Shown here: positions 34,742 through 44,032 of the stretch, one piece after another
Layout: each line of letters begins with the position of its first letter
How positions within the stretch are numbered: the first letter of the stretch is position 1
NCBI GenBank assembly: GCA_011392765.1
Contig: WYCW01000001.1
Location: 124,001-188,000 of the forward strand
Direction of reading: 5' to 3'
Length of the DNA: 64,000 nucleotides
DNA from: Candidatus Thiosymbion ectosymbiont of Catanema sp. Cochon2018
GTDB taxonomy: Bacteria > Pseudomonadota > Gammaproteobacteria > Chromatiales > Chromatiaceae
Program-made: the position numbers and the translations under genes
The notes under the pieces: generated by a model
Told to the model about the DNA's origin: nothing
Database searches by the model: none
Seen by the model: the letters and a program-made list of their open reading frames with translations, nothing else

Positions 34742-35471
34742 GACAGACGATTTTGCGGCCTTGGCGACCTGGATTCAGCCACAACATCTGTCGGTTTCCG
34801 GGATTGATGCTCATCGGGCGGATTTTGAAAGCCGCACGCCGCGGGTATTGCAGATTACCGATTTTCTGCAGCCGGACAGGGCCGCGAGTCTCGGGCGGTT
34901 TTTAGGCCAGGAAGCGACCTATGAACAAGTCTATTGGCTTTATTCGGCCAAGGATGGTTATGGAGAGGGGGTATCGGCCGACCGTTGGCAGGCGGCCGAT
35001 GAAGACAGTCGCTATTATACCCACGGCATGCTGAGTGACCCCGATCCCCGTTGCCGTCTCAGCCCCAACCTGATCACCTTCCTGGGTTTTCGCCAGGTAC
35101 TCGCCACCTCCGCATTCAGGGCTTACCTGAGTGCGGTCACCGGACTGCCCTTAGGAGAAATGGAAGGGGGTAAGGTCCATCAAATGCGGCCGGGGGACTT
35201 TATCAAACCGCATAATGATCGTGGCGAAGGACCCGGCCGTCGATTGGCGTTCGTCTTTTACCTATCTCCCACCTGGAAGGCCGATTACGGCGGTGCCCTG
35301 CACATCATCGGGAAACAGGACGAACATTCCAGGGTCGAGGCAACCTTCAACAGCCTCGTGATGTTCGATCTGACAACCCACAAGCTGCACTATGTCGCTA
35401 CCATCCAAGGTCCCGTCGGGGACCATTCCCGGCTGGCGGTGGCGGGTTGGTTATGTAGTCCCAACCACTAA
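34722..35471 (+). CDS. 2-oxoglutarate/Fe(II) dioxygenase, tandem copy 3
   Basis: This 249-residue protein uses the ATG at 34722, 20 bases inside the end of copy 2. The triad is present (FIKPHNDRGEGPGRRLAF and DLTTHKLHYV) with RLAVAGWL in place of the RLTxGGW motif of the other copies. It has a two-residue insertion after the HxD motif. It is the most divergent of the three, which suggests different substrates or relaxed constraint. The target could be a protein or small molecule; nothing nearby identifies it. Confidence 0.82.
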   Translation: MVPNTGKTDDFAALATWIQPQHLSVSGIDAHRADFESRTPRVLQITDFLQPDRAASLGRFLGQEATYEQVYWLYSAKDGYGEGVSADRWQAADEDSRYYTHGMLSDPDPRCRLSPNLITFLGFRQVLATSAFRAYLSAVTGLPLGEMEGGKVHQMRPGDFIKPHNDRGEGPGRRLAFVFYLSPTWKADYGGALHIIGKQDEHSRVEATFNSLVMFDLTTHKLHYVATIQGPVGDHSRLAVAGWLCSPNH

Positions 35472-35667
35472 GAGGCTGTCTAAAAACTAACACATTGATT
35501 TTAAATCGGTAGGCTGGGGGGCAAGGAACGAACCCCAGCTTTGGTTATTGCCGGGTTTTGGCCGTCCCTGGCCGCAACCCAACCTACGACCTACGATCCC
35601 TTTTTAGACAGTCTCTAAACGAGTGGTCCGAAAATCGGAGTCCACTCTTCGATCGACAAGCTGCTAC

Positions 35668-35885
35668 CAGAATCCTTGAAGGACCCGAATCTTTACAAAT
35701 GAGTCAAGTTTGTGCGCTGCACAAAAATAGTTCTGCCTCTTGTTGGGCGGGAATCGCAAATCCTTTGAACCACGGAGACAGACACGGATAAACACGGATT
35801 GTAATCCGCGTTTATCCGTGTCTGTCTCCGTGGTTCTTCGGTACGGTTGGTCACGCCTCGTCGGTCTGAGGCGAAGCCTCGTTAG
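35668..35885 (-). repeat. 218-bp composite repeat (A ... palindrome ... B), minus orientation
   Basis: Reads from a reversed A repeat (GAATCCTTGAAGGACCCGAA) through an ACCACGGAGACAGACACGGA/TCCGTGTCTGTCTCCGTGGT palindrome to a reversed B repeat (CACGCCTCGTCGGTCTGAGG). The same composite occurs in the opposite orientation at 38971-39190. Confidence 0.8.
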
Positions 35886-36088
35886 CCGTGTCGATTGGAT
35901 AAAGCCGGGAGCGCCGGCATCCTGCCGGCTGTAGTCGGGCAAAGCCGTAGGATGCCGGTGAGGTCAGGTTTGTCCCGACGCAGGAGAGCCTGCCCCCGCT
36001 GCGGTTCGCTGCCGTAACCGTTCAGCCCCCACCTCGTCATTGCGGCTGGGATTGCCGGAATCCGCCGGTGCCAGGCAGATGGCAAAAA

Positions 36089-36301
36089 TATACTGCCACA
36101 CGGCACAATCCGAGCTTTTGAATTTCCCCCTCACCCCGGTCCTCTCCCAGAGGGAGGGTGTCGCAAAAGTAGCGCAGGCGTCCTCGCCTGCATCGAAAAA
36201 TGCAGGCAGGGACGCCTGCGCTACGCCCCACGGATGGGCTTTTGCGACACCCTCAGAGGGAGAGGGAGTGAAATGCGCAAATTGTGCCATGTGGCAGTAT
36301 A
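36089..36301. repeat. nested MITEs: TATACTGCC element carrying a GAGGGTGTCGC element
   Basis: The outer ends are TATACTGCCACACGGCACAA and TTGTGCCATGTGGCAGTATA. The inner element at 36154-36254 has ends GAGGGTGTCGC and GCGACACCCTC and is flanked by a 5-bp duplication, AGAGG. A copy of the outer element without the insertion is at 53234-53340, and a copy of the inner element is at 46692-46790. Confidence 0.88.
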
Positions 36302-36677
36302 GCAGGGGGCTGCACGATTACGGATTGTCGCGGAGCGACTCGTTTACCATGACCCCGAAGGGGTCGAACAGACCAGCCCAGGGCAACGCCCTGGGGTGGT
36401 GTCGGGGTTTGGAATCGAGCCCTGAAAGGGCGTGACATAAAAGCGAGAGGATAACCTTCACGGTCTCAGGTGTGCTCGAAGCTCCTGGCGCGGAAATCAG
36501 GCGGTACCGACGATGATCTGCCAAGGCTATGTTTTTGGGAAGGTTTATACGCGCTCGCCCTGGACGGAAGTGGCCCCGTGTTGGATTCTCGACCGTTACT
36601 CAGGTAGACTGATGTAATTTTATGTAGCTTGGATTACCACAACAAAAAAATGAGTATACCAGAGGAGGTTATAGATC

Positions 36678-37394
36678 TTGGAAATCATCGCCAGAGTCGT
36701 CGAAGAAACCCCTCAATCCATCCCCTCCTACCTGGAACGCCATTACTGGTGGGCCTATGTGCATCCCAATGCGGTGCGGGTGTTCGAGCGCCAATGGCTC
36801 GTCAACCTGATCCTTTGGGGAAACTTCGCGCGCCTGCGCGATCTCGCCTTGGAAAGCCTCGGCAATCCGATCGGCGGCCGCACACTCCAGGTAGCCTGTG
36901 TCTACGGTAATCTCACCCAACGTCTGGTAGATCGCCTCGCCGGCGGTGCCTTCCTGGACGTGGTGGACATAGTACCTGTCCAGTTGGAGAACCTGGCGCG
37001 GAAGCTGGGTCCGGCACCCGGAACCACTCTTACGCTCAGCGATTCGGCGGACCTGAAGGCGCCGGACGCCCACTACGATCAGGTCCTGGTCTTCTTCCTG
37101 CTGCACGAACAGCCCCTGGAGACGCGCAAGCGGACGTTGGCGGAGGCGTTGCGGGTCACCAAGCCGGGGGGGCGGGTCCTGCTGGTCGATTACCACCGTC
37201 CCCATCCGGCCAATCCCCTGCGCCTGATCATGACCCCGGTGCTGCAGCTGCTCGAACCCTTCGCGCTCGATCTATGGCGTGATGAAATTTCGGCCTGGCT
37301 GCCGGAAGGAGGCCCGGACTTGCAGGTGAACAAACAGACCTTCTTCGGCGGGCTGTATCAGATGGTGGAGATCCGGCGGGCCGAGGGTACTTGA
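36678..37394 (+). CDS. rquA: RquA, rhodoquinone biosynthesis enzyme
   Basis: This 238-residue methyltransferase-like enzyme converts ubiquinone to rhodoquinone, a low-potential quinone used in anaerobic fumarate respiration and reverse electron flow. The RquA N-terminus is distinctive: YLERHYWWAYVHPNAVRVFE, then RQWLVNLILWGNF. The SAM-loop position reads LQVACVYGNLTQRL, unlike the usual acidic-G-x-G methyltransferase loop, as is known for RquA. LEPFALDLWRDEISAWLPE follows. The start is a TTG with a strong AGAGGAGG site nine bases upstream. aceA follows 189 bp later. Confidence 0.9.
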   Translation: MEIIARVVEETPQSIPSYLERHYWWAYVHPNAVRVFERQWLVNLILWGNFARLRDLALESLGNPIGGRTLQVACVYGNLTQRLVDRLAGGAFLDVVDIVPVQLENLARKLGPAPGTTLTLSDSADLKAPDAHYDQVLVFFLLHEQPLETRKRTLAEALRVTKPGGRVLLVDYHRPHPANPLRLIMTPVLQLLEPFALDLWRDEISAWLPEGGPDLQVNKQTFFGGLYQMVEIRRAEGT

Positions 37395-37583
37395 GGCGAA
37401 TACCCTGCTGCCGGGGCCTCCGCCCCGGTCCGGACCGGTTCCTGCTCTACGGCACCCGAAGCGACCGGTGGGAGACCCGGCGGTGGAATGTCGGCGCTGT
37501 TGCGCGGCCGGGCGGTGGTGTTCTCCGAATATAAATATTCCGTATCGCAGTATTCTTCCGTTTAATTCCATGAGGAACTCGAC

Positions 37584-38888
37584 ATGACCCGAGATGAGCA
37601 GATCAAGGCCCTCGAAAAAGACTGGTCGGAAAACCCCCGTTGGACCGATGTCGAGCGCGGCTACTCCGCCGCGGACGTCGTCCGCCTGCGTGGTTCCGTC
37701 CAACCCGAGTATACCTACGCCCGGCGCGGGGCCGAGAAGCTGTGGAACCTGGTCCGCGGGGGCGCCAAGAAGGGTTATGTGAACTGCATGGGTGCCATCA
37801 CGGCTGGTCAGGCCATGCAGCAGGCCAAGGCAGGGGTGGAGGCCATCTACCTGTCCGGTTGGCAGGTAGCGGCCGACGGCAACACCTCCGAGACCATGTA
37901 CCCGGACCAGTCCCTGTATGCCTACGACTCGGTTCCCACCATGGTGCGGCGCATCAACAACACCTTCAAGCGGGCGGACGAGATCCAGTGGTCGCGCGCG
38001 ATCGAGCCCGGAGATACGGACTACGTGGATTACTTCCTGCCCATCGTAGCGGATGCGGAGGCCGGATTCGGCGGCGTGCTCAACGCCTTCGAGCTCATGA
38101 AGAATATGATCGCCGCCGGCGCCGCCGGGGTGCACTACGAGGATCAGCTCGCCGCGGTCAAGAAGTGCGGTCACATGGGGGGTAAGGTACTGGTCCCCAC
38201 CCGGGAGGCGGTCGAGAAGATCATCGCCGCCCGCCTGGCCGCGGACGTCTGCGGCGTACCCACCCTGGTACTGGCCCGCACGGATTCCGAGGCGGCCAAC
38301 CTGCTAACCAACGACGTGGATACCAACGACAAACCCTTCCTCACCGGCGAGCGCACCAGCGAGGGTTTTTATCGGGTCCGTAATGGGTTGGAGCAGGCCA
38401 TCAGCCGCGGTGTAGCCTACGCCCCCTATGCGGATCTGGTGTGGTGCGAGACCGGTACCCCGGACCTGGGCTTCGCCCGCGAGTTCGCCACAGCAGTATT
38501 GGAGAAGAACCCCAACAAGCTCCTGGCCTACAACTGCTCGCCGTCCTTCAACTGGAAGAAGAACCTGGATGACGCGACCATCGCCGAGTTCCAGGACGCG
38601 CTCTCCGACATGGGCTACAAGTACCAGTTCATCACCCTGGCCGGTATCCACAACATGTGGTTCAGCATGTTCGACCTGTCCTACGACTATGCCCGCGGGG
38701 AGGGCATGAAGCACTATGTCGAAAAGGTCCAGGAGCCGGAATTCGCCGCCCGCGAGCGGGGTTACACCTTCGTCTCCCACCAGCAGGAAGTGGGCGCGGG
38801 CTACTTCGACGATGTCACCACCACCATCCAGGGCGGCACCTCCTCGGTCACGGCTCTGACCGGTTCCACGGAGGAAGCGCAGTTTTAA
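37584..38888 (+). CDS. aceA: isocitrate lyase
   Basis: This 434-residue protein splits isocitrate to glyoxylate and succinate in the glyoxylate shunt. The catalytic loop [13 protein letters not shown] with the active Cys is present, as are [41 protein letters not shown] and the end [18 protein letters not shown]. Length fits the bacterial short form. No malate synthase is adjacent. Upstream is rquA on the same strand; succinate from this reaction links to rhodoquinone-dependent fumarate/succinate chemistry, although that link is inference. Confidence 0.97.
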   Translation: MTRDEQIKALEKDWSENPRWTDVERGYSAADVVRLRGSVQPEYTYARRGAEKLWNLVRGGAKKGYVNCMGAITAGQAMQQAKAGVEAIYLSGWQVAADGNTSETMYPDQSLYAYDSVPTMVRRINNTFKRADEIQWSRAIEPGDTDYVDYFLPIVADAEAGFGGVLNAFELMKNMIAAGAAGVHYEDQLAAVKKCGHMGGKVLVPTREAVEKIIAARLAADVCGVPTLVLARTDSEAANLLTNDVDTNDKPFLTGERTSEGFYRVRNGLEQAISRGVAYAPYADLVWCETGTPDLGFAREFATAVLEKNPNKLLAYNCSPSFNWKKNLDDATIAEFQDALSDMGYKYQFITLAGIHNMWFSMFDLSYDYARGEGMKHYVEKVQEPEFAARERGYTFVSHQQEVGAGYFDDVTTTIQGGTSSVTALTGSTEEAQF

Positions 38889-39229
38889 AGGATCTGATCC
38901 GGGCCGGTAAACTGCTCACCGGGGTTTGTCGCAGGCGGTGCACCATGTTATTTTTAATTGGTTGTCAACGCTAACGAGGCTTCGCCTCAGACCGACGAGG
39001 CGTGACCAACCGCACCGAAGAACCACGGAGGCAGACACGAATACACACGGATTGTGATCCGTGTTTATCCGTGTCTGCCTCCGTGGTTCAAAGGATTTGC
39101 GATTCCTGCCCAACAAGAGGCAGAACTATTTTTGTGCAGCGCACAAACTTGACTCATTTGTAAAAATGCAGGTCCCTCAAGGAATCCTAGCGGGGGCCTG
39201 TTTGTCTCCCGATGTGATCGACCTTGACG
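38889..39229. other. intergenic region dominated by a composite repeat
   Basis: After a short stretch with no features, the composite repeat fills 38971-39190. The remaining 40 bp before the Wza-like gene has no clear ribosome-binding site. Confidence 0.6.
38971..39190 (+). repeat. 220-bp composite repeat (B ... palindrome ... A), plus orientation
   Basis: Begins CTAACGAGGCTTCGCCTCAG, continues with the ACCACGGAGGCAGACACGAA/CCGTGTCTGCCTCCGTGGTT palindrome and TGCCCAACAAGAGGCAGAAC, then ends in an A repeat (GCACAAACTTGACTCATTTG). It is the inverse of 35668-35885, so the two bracket rquA and aceA. Confidence 0.8.
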
Positions 39230-39829
39230 ATGCTTGTTCGATTTCTGCCGGTTGCTCTGATCGTCCTGGTCTGCCAGGGCTGCTCCTCTCTGGATTGGAG
39301 GACGGCTTTGGATTGGACGAGGATTGGGGGCCGCGATGTGTGGGCTCCAAGTTGGGAAGAGCGAAGCAAAGAGACGAGGGTTTCCCATTCGGGCGGGACG
39401 ATGGCTCGGGACCCCAAGGCGTCGACTCCCGGTCCGGAAGGGCGCAGCAGCAGGACATCGATTTCCCGCAAACCCGCGCCGACGGGACGGGTAGTTTCGG
39501 CAATTGTTGGATTGTCACCGGACCCGGGAGGCAGCTCGACCTACCGCATCGGACCTCACGATCTTCTTAGAATCCAGGTGTTCCAGGTCCGGGAGTTGTC
39601 CACCGAAGAACATGTGGATGAGAGAGGGGTTATCACCATGCCGGTGATCGGTGACGTGCAAGTCGGCGGGCTCACACTGAGAGAAGCCGAACGCAGGCTT
39701 ACCGAGATACTCGCCAAGGACTACTTGCAGGATCCCCAAGTGAACATTTTCGTCTCCAAGTATGCCGGCCGAAACGCCACGGTCACCGGATCCGTGAACG
39801 GCAAATCCCCCGGTTATGCCGGGGGATGA
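39230..39829 (+). pseudogene. truncated Wza-like polysaccharide export lipoprotein
   Basis: The frame from ATG 39230 begins with a lipoprotein-like signal (MLVRFLPVALIVLVCQGCSS). After a low-complexity linker the polysaccharide-export domain begins near residue 104: YRIGPHDLLRIQVFQVRELS, then GVITMPVIGDVQVGGLTLRE and DPQVNIFVSKYAGRNATVTG. It stops at NGKSPGYAGG, where family members continue into SLBB domains and the outer-membrane helix. The last codons lie in a GC-rich hairpin. Too short to make the Wza channel, so probably a remnant. Confidence 0.7.
39805..39827. terminator. strong hairpin between the Wza-like remnant and efp
   Basis: ATCCCCCGG pairs with CCGGGGGAT around a TTATG loop. 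It lacks a U-tract, so it may not terminate transcription. Its shape is also like the hairpin ends of IS200-type elements. Confidence 0.4.
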
Positions 39830-39862
39830 TTACCGGTGCTGCCTTCTGATTGGGAGGACGAG

Positions 39863-40435
39863 ATGGCAAGTTACAGTACCAACGAGTTTCGGGGTGGCCT
39901 CAAGATCATGCTCGATGGGGACCCATATGTCATCGTCGAGAACGAGTTCGTCAAGCCCGGCAAGGGTCAGGCCTTCAATCGGGTGCGGGTTCGCAGCTTG
40001 AAAACCGGGCGCGTGGTGGAGAAGACATTCAAATCCGGTGAGTCCGTGGAGGCCGCCGATGTCCATGAGACCCGGCTGCAGTATCTCTATAACGACGGTG
40101 AGATGTGGTATTTCATGGACCCGGAGTCCTACGAGCAATTATCCGCCGATGCCGCCGCGATGGGAGAGGCGGTCAATTGGATCAAAGAGCAGGATATGTG
40201 CGATGTCACCCTGTGGAACGGCTCCCCACTGAGCATCGAGCCGCCCAACTTCGTAGTACTCGAGATCACGGAAACCGATCCGGGACTCAAGGGCGACACC
40301 TCCGGCGGTGGCGGCAAGCCGGCGACCTTGGAGACCGGGGCAGTGGTGCGTGTTCCCCTGTTCGTTCAGACCGGCGAGCTGATCAAGGTCGACACCCGCT
40401 CGGGTGAATATGTCGCCCGTGCCAGGGAGGGGTGA
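39863..40435 (+). CDS. efp: elongation factor P
   Basis: This 190-residue factor relieves ribosome stalling at polyproline stretches. I use the ATG at 39863 ([20 protein letters not shown]) with GGGAGG upstream. The modification loop [17 protein letters not shown] carries the Lys that EpmA beta-lysylates. The C-terminal [16 protein letters not shown] is typical. epmA is 0.7 kb downstream, beyond repeats, and supports the modified form. epmB is not seen. Confidence 0.96.
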   Translation: MASYSTNEFRGGLKIMLDGDPYVIVENEFVKPGKGQAFNRVRVRSLKTGRVVEKTFKSGESVEAADVHETRLQYLYNDGEMWYFMDPESYEQLSADAAAMGEAVNWIKEQDMCDVTLWNGSPLSIEPPNFVVLEITETDPGLKGDTSGGGGKPATLETGAVVRVPLFVQTGELIKVDTRSGEYVARAREG

Positions 40436-41122
40436 ACCTTAAAGACTGTCTAAAAAGGGACCGTAGGCTGGGTTGCGGCCAGGGACGGCCAAAACCCAGC
40501 AATACCCTAAATCGAGATCGGGATCGAAATCGAGATTGCGATACCGATTTCGACCTACCCTGGCTCTTCAACGGCTGGTTGGGCGTAGGAGATGGGGCCT
40601 TACGGGAGAGGGGCTTTCGGGGCATCATGCCTCGTCGGTCCGAGGTGAAGCCTCACTTGCATGGTACGAGTCGTTGCGACCTCTCTTTATTCACCACAGA
40701 GAACACAGAGTGCACAGAGAATCAGACGCGATCGCGTTCAACACCCTCGACCGGACGGCGGACATTGAAATTGATCAATCAACCACATTCTACTTGGGCT
40801 GATCGCATTTCCATCTCTGTGTGCTCTGTGGTTAAAAAGAATTCACGCCTCGTCGGTCCGAGGCGAAGCCTCACTTGCATGGTACGAGTCGTTGCGACCT
40901 CTCTTTATTCCCCACAGAGAACACCGAGTACACAGAGAATCAGACGCGATCGCGTTCAACACCCTCGACCGGACGGCGGACATTGAAATTGATCAATCAA
41001 CCGCATTCTACTTGGGCTAATCGCATTTCCATCTCTGTGTGCTCTGTGTCCTCTGTGGTTAAAAAGAATTCACGCCTCGTCGGTCTGAGGCGAAGCCTCG
41101 CTAGGGGTTAATCCCCGGTGAG
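40436..41122. other. repeat-rich region separating efp and epmA
   Basis: Contains the GATCGG module in inverted orientation (40503-40625), a reversed B repeat at 40625-40658, then a segment of about 220 bp duplicated in tandem (40660-40876 and 40877-41104). Each unit has CACAGAGAACACMGAGTRCA, a GATTGATCAATCAACC-like stretch and ends in a reversed B repeat. No gene seen. Confidence 0.7.
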
Positions 41123-42097
41123 ATGTGCGGGCTAGCCCCCTGGCAGCCCAGTGCCGGGCCTGCGGTGCTACGGGCACGGGCGTGTTTGCTCGGGCGTATC
41201 CGGGGGTTTTTCGCCGATCTCGGCGTCATGGAAGTGGAGACCCCCATCGCGTCGCGTGCCGCCACCAGCGATCCCGCCCTCGACAGCCTGCGAACCAGCT
41301 GGTCCGGCGCGGGTGCACGGCCGCAAACCCTCTATCTTCACACCTCCCCCGAGCTCCCCATGAAGCGCCTCCTGGTGGCGGGGAGCGGACCCATCTTCCA
41401 GATCTGCAAGGTGTTCCGGGACGGCGAGCGCGGGGCCCTGCACCACCCCGAGTTCAGTCTGCTGGAGTGGTATCGTCCGGGCCTCGGCTACCGGGTCCTG
41501 ATGACGGAGGTCGCGAATCTGGTGCGCCATGCCCTGGAGCAGCCCGAGCTTCCGGTCCGGTATCTCAGTTATCGGGAGCTGTTTCAGACCCACCTGGGAC
41601 TGGACCCCATGCGTGCGGATGGGGAGGCATTGCGGCAGGCCGCCGCTGCCATCCCCGGCTCCCGCGAGTTGGAGCTCGACCGTGACGGCTGGCTCGACCT
41701 ATTGCTCACCCGCCGGATCGAACCCAAGCTGGGTCGGGGCCGGTTGACCTTCGTCTACGATTATCCCCCGAGCCGGGCGGCTCTGGCCCGGATCCGATGG
41801 GATCCGGAGCCGGTGGCAGAACGCTTCGAGCTCTACCTGGAGGGCATGGAGCTGGCCAACGGATTCCAGGAGCTCACGGATCCCGCAGAACAACGCCGGC
41901 GTTTCGACGCGGATCTGCGGAAACGCTCCGCCCGGGGATTGGATCGGTTTCCCTGGGACGAGGCATTCCTGGCTGCGCTGGAAGCGGGCATGCCCGAGAC
42001 GGCGGGGGTTGCCCTGGGCCTGGATCGCCTGCTCATGGTCGCTACCGGCAGTACTCGCATCGACCAGGTACTGGCATTTCCGGTGGAACGGGCTTGA
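41123..42097 (+). CDS. epmA: EpmA (GenX), EF-P lysine lysyltransferase
   Basis: This 324-residue truncated class II lysyl-tRNA-synthetase paralogue has no anticodon-binding domain. It attaches (R)-beta-lysine to EF-P. Motif 1 is visible as FFADLGVMEVETPIASRA, motif 2 as QICKVFRDGERGALHHPEFS, LLEWYRP follows, and motif 3 lies in GVALGLDRLLMVATG. LYLEGMELANGFQELTD is diagnostic for this family. It lies on the same strand as efp. Confidence 0.95.
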   Translation: MCGLAPWQPSAGPAVLRARACLLGRIRGFFADLGVMEVETPIASRAATSDPALDSLRTSWSGAGARPQTLYLHTSPELPMKRLLVAGSGPIFQICKVFRDGERGALHHPEFSLLEWYRPGLGYRVLMTEVANLVRHALEQPELPVRYLSYRELFQTHLGLDPMRADGEALRQAAAAIPGSRELELDRDGWLDLLLTRRIEPKLGRGRLTFVYDYPPSRAALARIRWDPEPVAERFELYLEGMELANGFQELTDPAEQRRRFDADLRKRSARGLDRFPWDEAFLAALEAGMPETAGVALGLDRLLMVATGSTRIDQVLAFPVERA

Positions 42098-42156
42098 GAA
42101 AAGGATATGTAAACAGAAAAGTTGATCATTCGGTCGTCCCTGACCTCACCACATCC

Positions 42157-42298
42157 CAATGCCGTTAAGTTAAGCGTTACCGGTCGGCAAACTAAGAGAA
42201 GAAACTACGAATCTCGCGAATCCTCGCGAATCGATGCGCGGAAATTCGCGTGATTCGTAGTTTTCTCTAAGTGGCTAACAGCTAACTCAATGGCATTG
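42157..42298. repeat. 142-bp MITE with 10-bp target-site duplication
   Basis: The ends are CAATGCCGTTAAGTTAA and AACTCAATGGCATTG. CACCACATCC flanks both sides (42147-42156 and 42299-42308). Same family as 33790-33985 and the degraded copy at 11640-11766. Confidence 0.9.
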
Positions 42299-42327
42299 CA
42301 CCACATCCTACCGGCGACGGTTTTTTT

Positions 42328-44004
42328 TCAGATTCGGCGCTGGGAATGCTCGATCATCTCCCGTGCGTGGTCCAGGGTCTTGCGGGTGATTTCCCGGCCT
42401 CCCAACATGCGTGCCACCTCATCCACACGTTCCGCCGCTCCCAGGCTTTCGATGGCGGTGTAGGTCCGGTCGGCGCGGGTGAGCTTGCGGACCAGCAGGT
42501 GATTGTGGGCCTGCGCCGCAACCTGGGGCAGGTGGGTGACGCACAGGACCTGCCGTGTCCCGCCCAGGGTCTGCAGTAGCCTGCCGACGATCTCGGCCAC
42601 GCCGCCGCCGATCCCCACATCGACTTCGTCGAAGACCAGGGTGGGTACCGCACCGCACTCGGCGGTGGCGACCTGGAGGCCGAGGCTGATCCGGGACAGC
42701 TCGCCCCCGGAGGCCACCTTCGCCAGGGGTTGCATCGGCTGGCCCGGATTGGCGCTGACCAGGAACTCCACCCGGTCGAGCCCCTGGGCGGTGGCCGCCT
42801 CCGGCGGGACCCTGGCGACTTCTATCGCAAAGCGTCCGCCGTCCATCCCGAGCTCCTGCATGGCTTTAGTAACCGTCTCGGAGAGCCTCTGCGCGGCCTG
42901 GGAGCGGGCGTCGCTGAGCCGTTCGGCAGCAGTGAGAAATGCCGCGCGCGCCTGGTCGCGCTCCCCGGCCAGGGTTTCCAGGGCCGTGTCGTCGCGTTCC
43001 AGGGCGCCCAGCTCCTCGCGCATGGTCCGGAGGGTCTCGGGGATCTGCTCCGGGGGTATCCGGTACTTGCGGGCCAGGTCGTGGACCTGGGTGAGACGCT
43101 GCTCCACCTGCTCCATGAGCCCCGGGTCCAGGTCCAGTTCGTCCAGGTAGCGACGCAGGTTGGCCGCTGCCTCCTCGACCTGGATGGCGGCGCCTTCCAC
43201 CAGCTCGCGGGTCGCGGACAGGCGTTCGTCGAGGGCACTGAGCGTCTCCAGATCGCTGTCGGCCTGGCTGAGCTCGGCGTGCAGCGACGGCTCGCCTTCA
43301 TACAGCCGCTGCAGCAGGCGGCCGCTGGTGCCCTGCAGCTCCCCCAGATGGGCGAGCCGCTTCTGCTCCTGGTCCAAGTCGCGGATAGCGGCGGCATCCA
43401 GGTCCAGGGCCGCGAGCTCTTCTACTTGATAGCGCAGCAGCTCCAGGCGCGCGGTCCGATCGGCACCCTCGGCCCGGAGGCGCTCCAGTCGCTGGTCGCG
43501 GTCGCGATAGGCCCGATACAGATCGGACACCTGGGTCGCCAGGGCGCGGGTGTCGCCGTAATCGTCGAGCAGCTCCCGCTGGTGCGCTGCCCGCAGCAGG
43601 GATTGATGGGCGTGCTGTCCATGGATATCGACCAGGTATTCGCTCAGACTCTGCAGCTGGGCCCCGGTGGCCGGATGGCCGTTGACATAGGCCCGGGAAC
43701 GCCCCTGGCGCATGAGGAGTCGGCGCACCAGGCATTCATCGCCTGCGTCCAGGTCCTGCTCCGTGAGCCAGTCGCGGGCCTCGGGACAGGCACTCAGATC
43801 GAACCCGGCTATGATTTCCGCCCGGTCGCAGCCGGCGCGTACCAGTTGGGCATCGGCCTTGTCCCCCAGCACCAGCCCCAGGGCGTCGATGAGGATCGAC
43901 TTGCCGGCGCCCGTCTCGCCGGTGAGGGCCGTCATGCCGGCCTCGAAGTCGAGCTCGAGACCGCTGACGATCGCCAGATCCTTGACCAGGATGTGAGTCA
44001 GCAT
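42328..44004 (-). CDS. recN: RecN, SMC-like DNA repair ATPase
   Basis: This 558-residue protein is measured from the ATG at 44004 (MLTHILVKDLAIVSGLELDF). Walker A is GETGAGKSILIDALGL. A long coiled coil covers about 155-365. The ABC signature VASGGELSRISLGLQVA and Walker B TLVFDEVDVGIGGGVAEIVG are near the C-terminus. It protects and tethers broken DNA ends during recombinational repair. The longer frame upstream overlaps nadK and is spurious. It follows nadK by 28 bp on the same strand. Confidence 0.95.
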   Translation of the reverse strand: MLTHILVKDLAIVSGLELDFEAGMTALTGETGAGKSILIDALGLVLGDKADAQLVRAGCDRAEIIAGFDLSACPEARDWLTEQDLDAGDECLVRRLLMRQGRSRAYVNGHPATGAQLQSLSEYLVDIHGQHAHQSLLRAAHQRELLDDYGDTRALATQVSDLYRAYRDRDQRLERLRAEGADRTARLELLRYQVEELAALDLDAAAIRDLDQEQKRLAHLGELQGTSGRLLQRLYEGEPSLHAELSQADSDLETLSALDERLSATRELVEGAAIQVEEAAANLRRYLDELDLDPGLMEQVEQRLTQVHDLARKYRIPPEQIPETLRTMREELGALERDDTALETLAGERDQARAAFLTAAERLSDARSQAAQRLSETVTKAMQELGMDGGRFAIEVARVPPEAATAQGLDRVEFLVSANPGQPMQPLAKVASGGELSRISLGLQVATAECGAVPTLVFDEVDVGIGGGVAEIVGRLLQTLGGTRQVLCVTHLPQVAAQAHNHLLVRKLTRADRTYTAIESLGAAERVDEVARMLGGREITRKTLDHAREMIEHSQRRI

Positions 44005-44032
44005 GGGGGCGGGAAAGTGCCGGAACGTACGC

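Larger units (their letters stand above)
35472..36677. other. 1.2-kb repeat-rich intergenic region
   Basis: In order: a GTAGGCTGGGG/CAACCTACGA element at 35508-35600, a composite A-to-B repeat at 35668-35885, a CGCCGGCATCCTGCCGGC stretch, nested MITEs at 36089-36301, and a CAGCCCAGGGCAACGCCCTG/GGGCGTGACAT repeat at 36345-36438. No coding frame with protein character was found. Confidence 0.65.

Noticed and set aside
36629-36910. 93-residue frame overlapping the start of rquA
   Set aside because: It is out of frame with rquA, which has a strong ribosome-binding site and clear family similarity.
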